A stretch of DNA of 64,000 bases from Calditrichia bacterium. GTDB taxonomy: Bacteria > Calditrichota > Calditrichia > RBG-13-44-9 > J075. Each line of letters begins with the position of its first letter. The stretch's first letter is position 1. The stretch is from contig JANQRS010000029.1 in assembly GCA_028284445.1 (NCBI GenBank), positions 186,001-250,000 on the forward strand. The letters are read 5' to 3'. A program made the translations under genes and the position numbers. Below are positions 62,677 through 64,000 of this stretch, in pieces. A model generated the notes under the pieces. That model worked only from the letters and a program-made list of their open reading frames with translations. It ran no database searches and was not told where the DNA came from.

Positions 62677-64000
62677 ATGGCAAAAAAAAGCAGCTGGCAT
62701 TTTTACACATTTATTATTGCCTTTAGCGCGATTCTGGTTGTGCACGTCCTATGGACGTATACGCCAATCAAGAATGAGGTGAAGGCAACCATTATCGAGC
62801 GGCTGCAGCCCTACCTCGGCGAATCGTTTATTATTAACGATTTCGAAGTTGGTGTCAATTCGATCACCTTCTACAAAATCCGTGCTACCAACAAAGCGGC
62901 GACCTTCACGCTTGATCTCCGCAAAATCCGTATTGGCTTTAATCTGTATCAATTGCTGATTAATGGCCTCGATCCTTTCAAGACCATCACTTCGGTGACC
63001 TTTATAAATCCCCGGCTTAATCTTTATTCCGGTGGAAAGCTGCCCGAGCGTCGAAGCCCGGGATTAACGCCGGAGGAGATTATGGAAGAGATCCTCCTGA
63101 ATATCGAAAAATTCCCGGAAATCGATTTTATCACCGTGGCCAATGGTGAGATCTACTGGATGTCGCCGGAAGACAATATCCCGCTGCTCAGCCGCCTCGG
63201 TGGCCGCATCAACTATGTAACCAACCGCAAAGAAGTGAACCTCGATCTGCGTGGTAAATTCCTCGGCGTTGAGCAGAGCTCGCTCAATCTCTACGGAAAT
63301 CTGAATTTCGAAGATCAGAACTGGGGCGCAAAGTTGCTGCTCGATGATTGCGAAGTGACATCGGACTTGCCATTCTGGCGCTTCAATTGGTGGGAAATTG
63401 ATCATGCCCGCTTATTTGGCGGTATCCTGATTGAAAACCCCAATTACTCTCTGGACAGCCTGAGGTTTTCCGGCAATGTGGAGATCGCTGATCTGACCAC
63501 GCGATTCTGGAAGCAGGAGGCAGAGGCTTCGCTGGCAAATGTGCGTTTTGAAAATCGCGGCCTGATTATTGAGCCCTTTGAGGCGCGGATTGAACAGGGG
63601 CGCGGCCGCTTCGGCGGAGAAATCAAGGATTTGCTTGATCCGCATGTCGACTGGACACTGGAAATCGAAGATTACGATGCCGCTGATTTAAAGAAATCAC
63701 ATAATGTCTTTGAGTTTGCCTATGAAGGCAAAATTCACGGAGTTGGCAAGTTCAGTGGCCCGCTTAAGCAAATGGTGATAGATGCGGACCTTGCTGCGCC
63801 GAATTTGCTGTATTCAGTGGTGCCCTTCAACACCTGTAAAGCCCGCTTTCGTTATCACACCAAGCCGAAACAGATGGACTTCGAATATCTGCGCGCCGAT
63901 TTTTACAAATGGCGCACCCAGGGGGTTGGCGACATCAACTTTAAAGACTTTTCAATCCGCCTTGATCTGAATTCTGATATTTGGGTGCCGACTGGCTATT
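62677..64000 (+). CDS. TamB/AsmA-like envelope protein, partial
   Basis: This frame starts at ATG 62677 and is open to the right edge, so 441 codons are seen and the C-terminus is missing. An N-terminal membrane anchor (FYTFIIAFSAILVVHVLW) is followed by long beta-strand repeats (ITFYKIRATNKAATFTLDL, LNLYGNLNFEDQNWGAKLLL) of the kind found in AsmA/TamB bridge proteins, which move phospholipid or assist outer-membrane assembly. No SD is visible. The gene is probably much longer than what is seen. Confidence 0.75.
   Translation, partial: MAKKSSWHFYTFIIAFSAILVVHVLWTYTPIKNEVKATIIERLQPYLGESFIINDFEVGVNSITFYKIRATNKAATFTLDLRKIRIGFNLYQLLINGLDPFKTITSVTFINPRLNLYSGGKLPERRSPGLTPEEIMEEILLNIEKFPEIDFITVANGEIYWMSPEDNIPLLSRLGGRINYVTNRKEVNLDLRGKFLGVEQSSLNLYGNLNFEDQNWGAKLLLDDCEVTSDLPFWRFNWWEIDHARLFGGILIENPNYSLDSLRFSGNVEIADLTTRFWKQEAEASLANVRFENRGLIIEPFEARIEQGRGRFGGEIKDLLDPHVDWTLEIEDYDAADLKKSHNVFEFAYEGKIHGVGKFSGPLKQMVIDADLAAPNLLYSVVPFNTCKARFRYHTKPKQMDFEYLRADFYKWRTQGVGDINFKDFSIRLDLNSDIWVPTGY

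Overview
The window reads as the chromosome of a Gram-negative bacterium of the FCB type (Calditrichota/KSB1/Bacteroidota-like). The assignment is inferred, not proven. It rests on outer-membrane machinery (a TonB-type protein, a TamB/AsmA-like protein, lipoproteins with lipoboxes), FtsE/FtsX, Rex, PurF of the [4Fe-4S] class, a giant Reg_prop/Y_Y_Y sensor and many PAS hybrid histidine kinases. Base composition looks close to 50% G+C. Genes are tightly packed, AGGAG-type Shine-Dalgarno (SD) sites are common, and I saw no tRNA, rRNA, CRISPR array, transposase or phage gene.

Layout. 1-4491 (minus): a truncated beta-propeller sensor and an S9 peptidase. 4733-7211 (plus): a CitMHS/NhaD-like antiporter and a TatD nuclease. 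7459-9822: a hybrid kinase. 9920-12836: a purine/folate/deoxynucleoside run (purF, folB, folK, deoxynucleoside kinase), then a small membrane protein, a GAF/HD-GYP phosphodiesterase, an aldehyde dehydrogenase and a small secreted protein. 17733-25680: a signalling block with a 7TM protein overlapping a hybrid kinase, a five-PAS hybrid kinase, a convergent CheY-like regulator and a HEAT-repeat protein. 25915-28900: a pteridine-reductase-like SDR, mtnA and a TPR lipoprotein. 29069-37050 (minus): dnaN-recF-dciA-gyrB-gyrA and rex, without dnaA. 37238-42597: WbqC-like protein, a voltage-gated-type ion channel paired with a TIR protein, and a SpoIIE phosphatase. 42705-46512 (minus): serA and a zinc-ribbon/TPR/TonB protein. 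47053-58768 (minus): twelve co-directional genes, namely a three-gene PilM/PilN/PilO-like envelope locus, rsmD, coaD, an FmdB-type protein, a methyltransferase, ftsE, ftsX and an iron(III) ABC importer. 59190-64000: an esterase and asd (minus), then a zinc-finger polysaccharide deacetylase and a TamB-like protein that runs off the edge.

Most unusual signals. (1) Three genes (HEAT-repeat protein, ion channel, PilM-like protein) have no ATG/GTG/TTG at the expected N-terminus, yet each has a good SD placed 6-7 nt before an in-frame ATC, which suggests AUC initiation. (2) The ion channel and TIR protein form a compact two-gene unit. (3) The PilM-like protein sits between a membrane coiled-coil protein and a protein that joins a PilN-type N-terminal motif to a PilO-like domain. 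(4) A dispersed family of C/G-rich perfect or near-perfect palindromes lies between genes. (5) Two zinc-ribbon fusions occur, one on a TonB protein and one on a deacetylase whose NodB motif is TFDGG. None of these has been tested here against databases.
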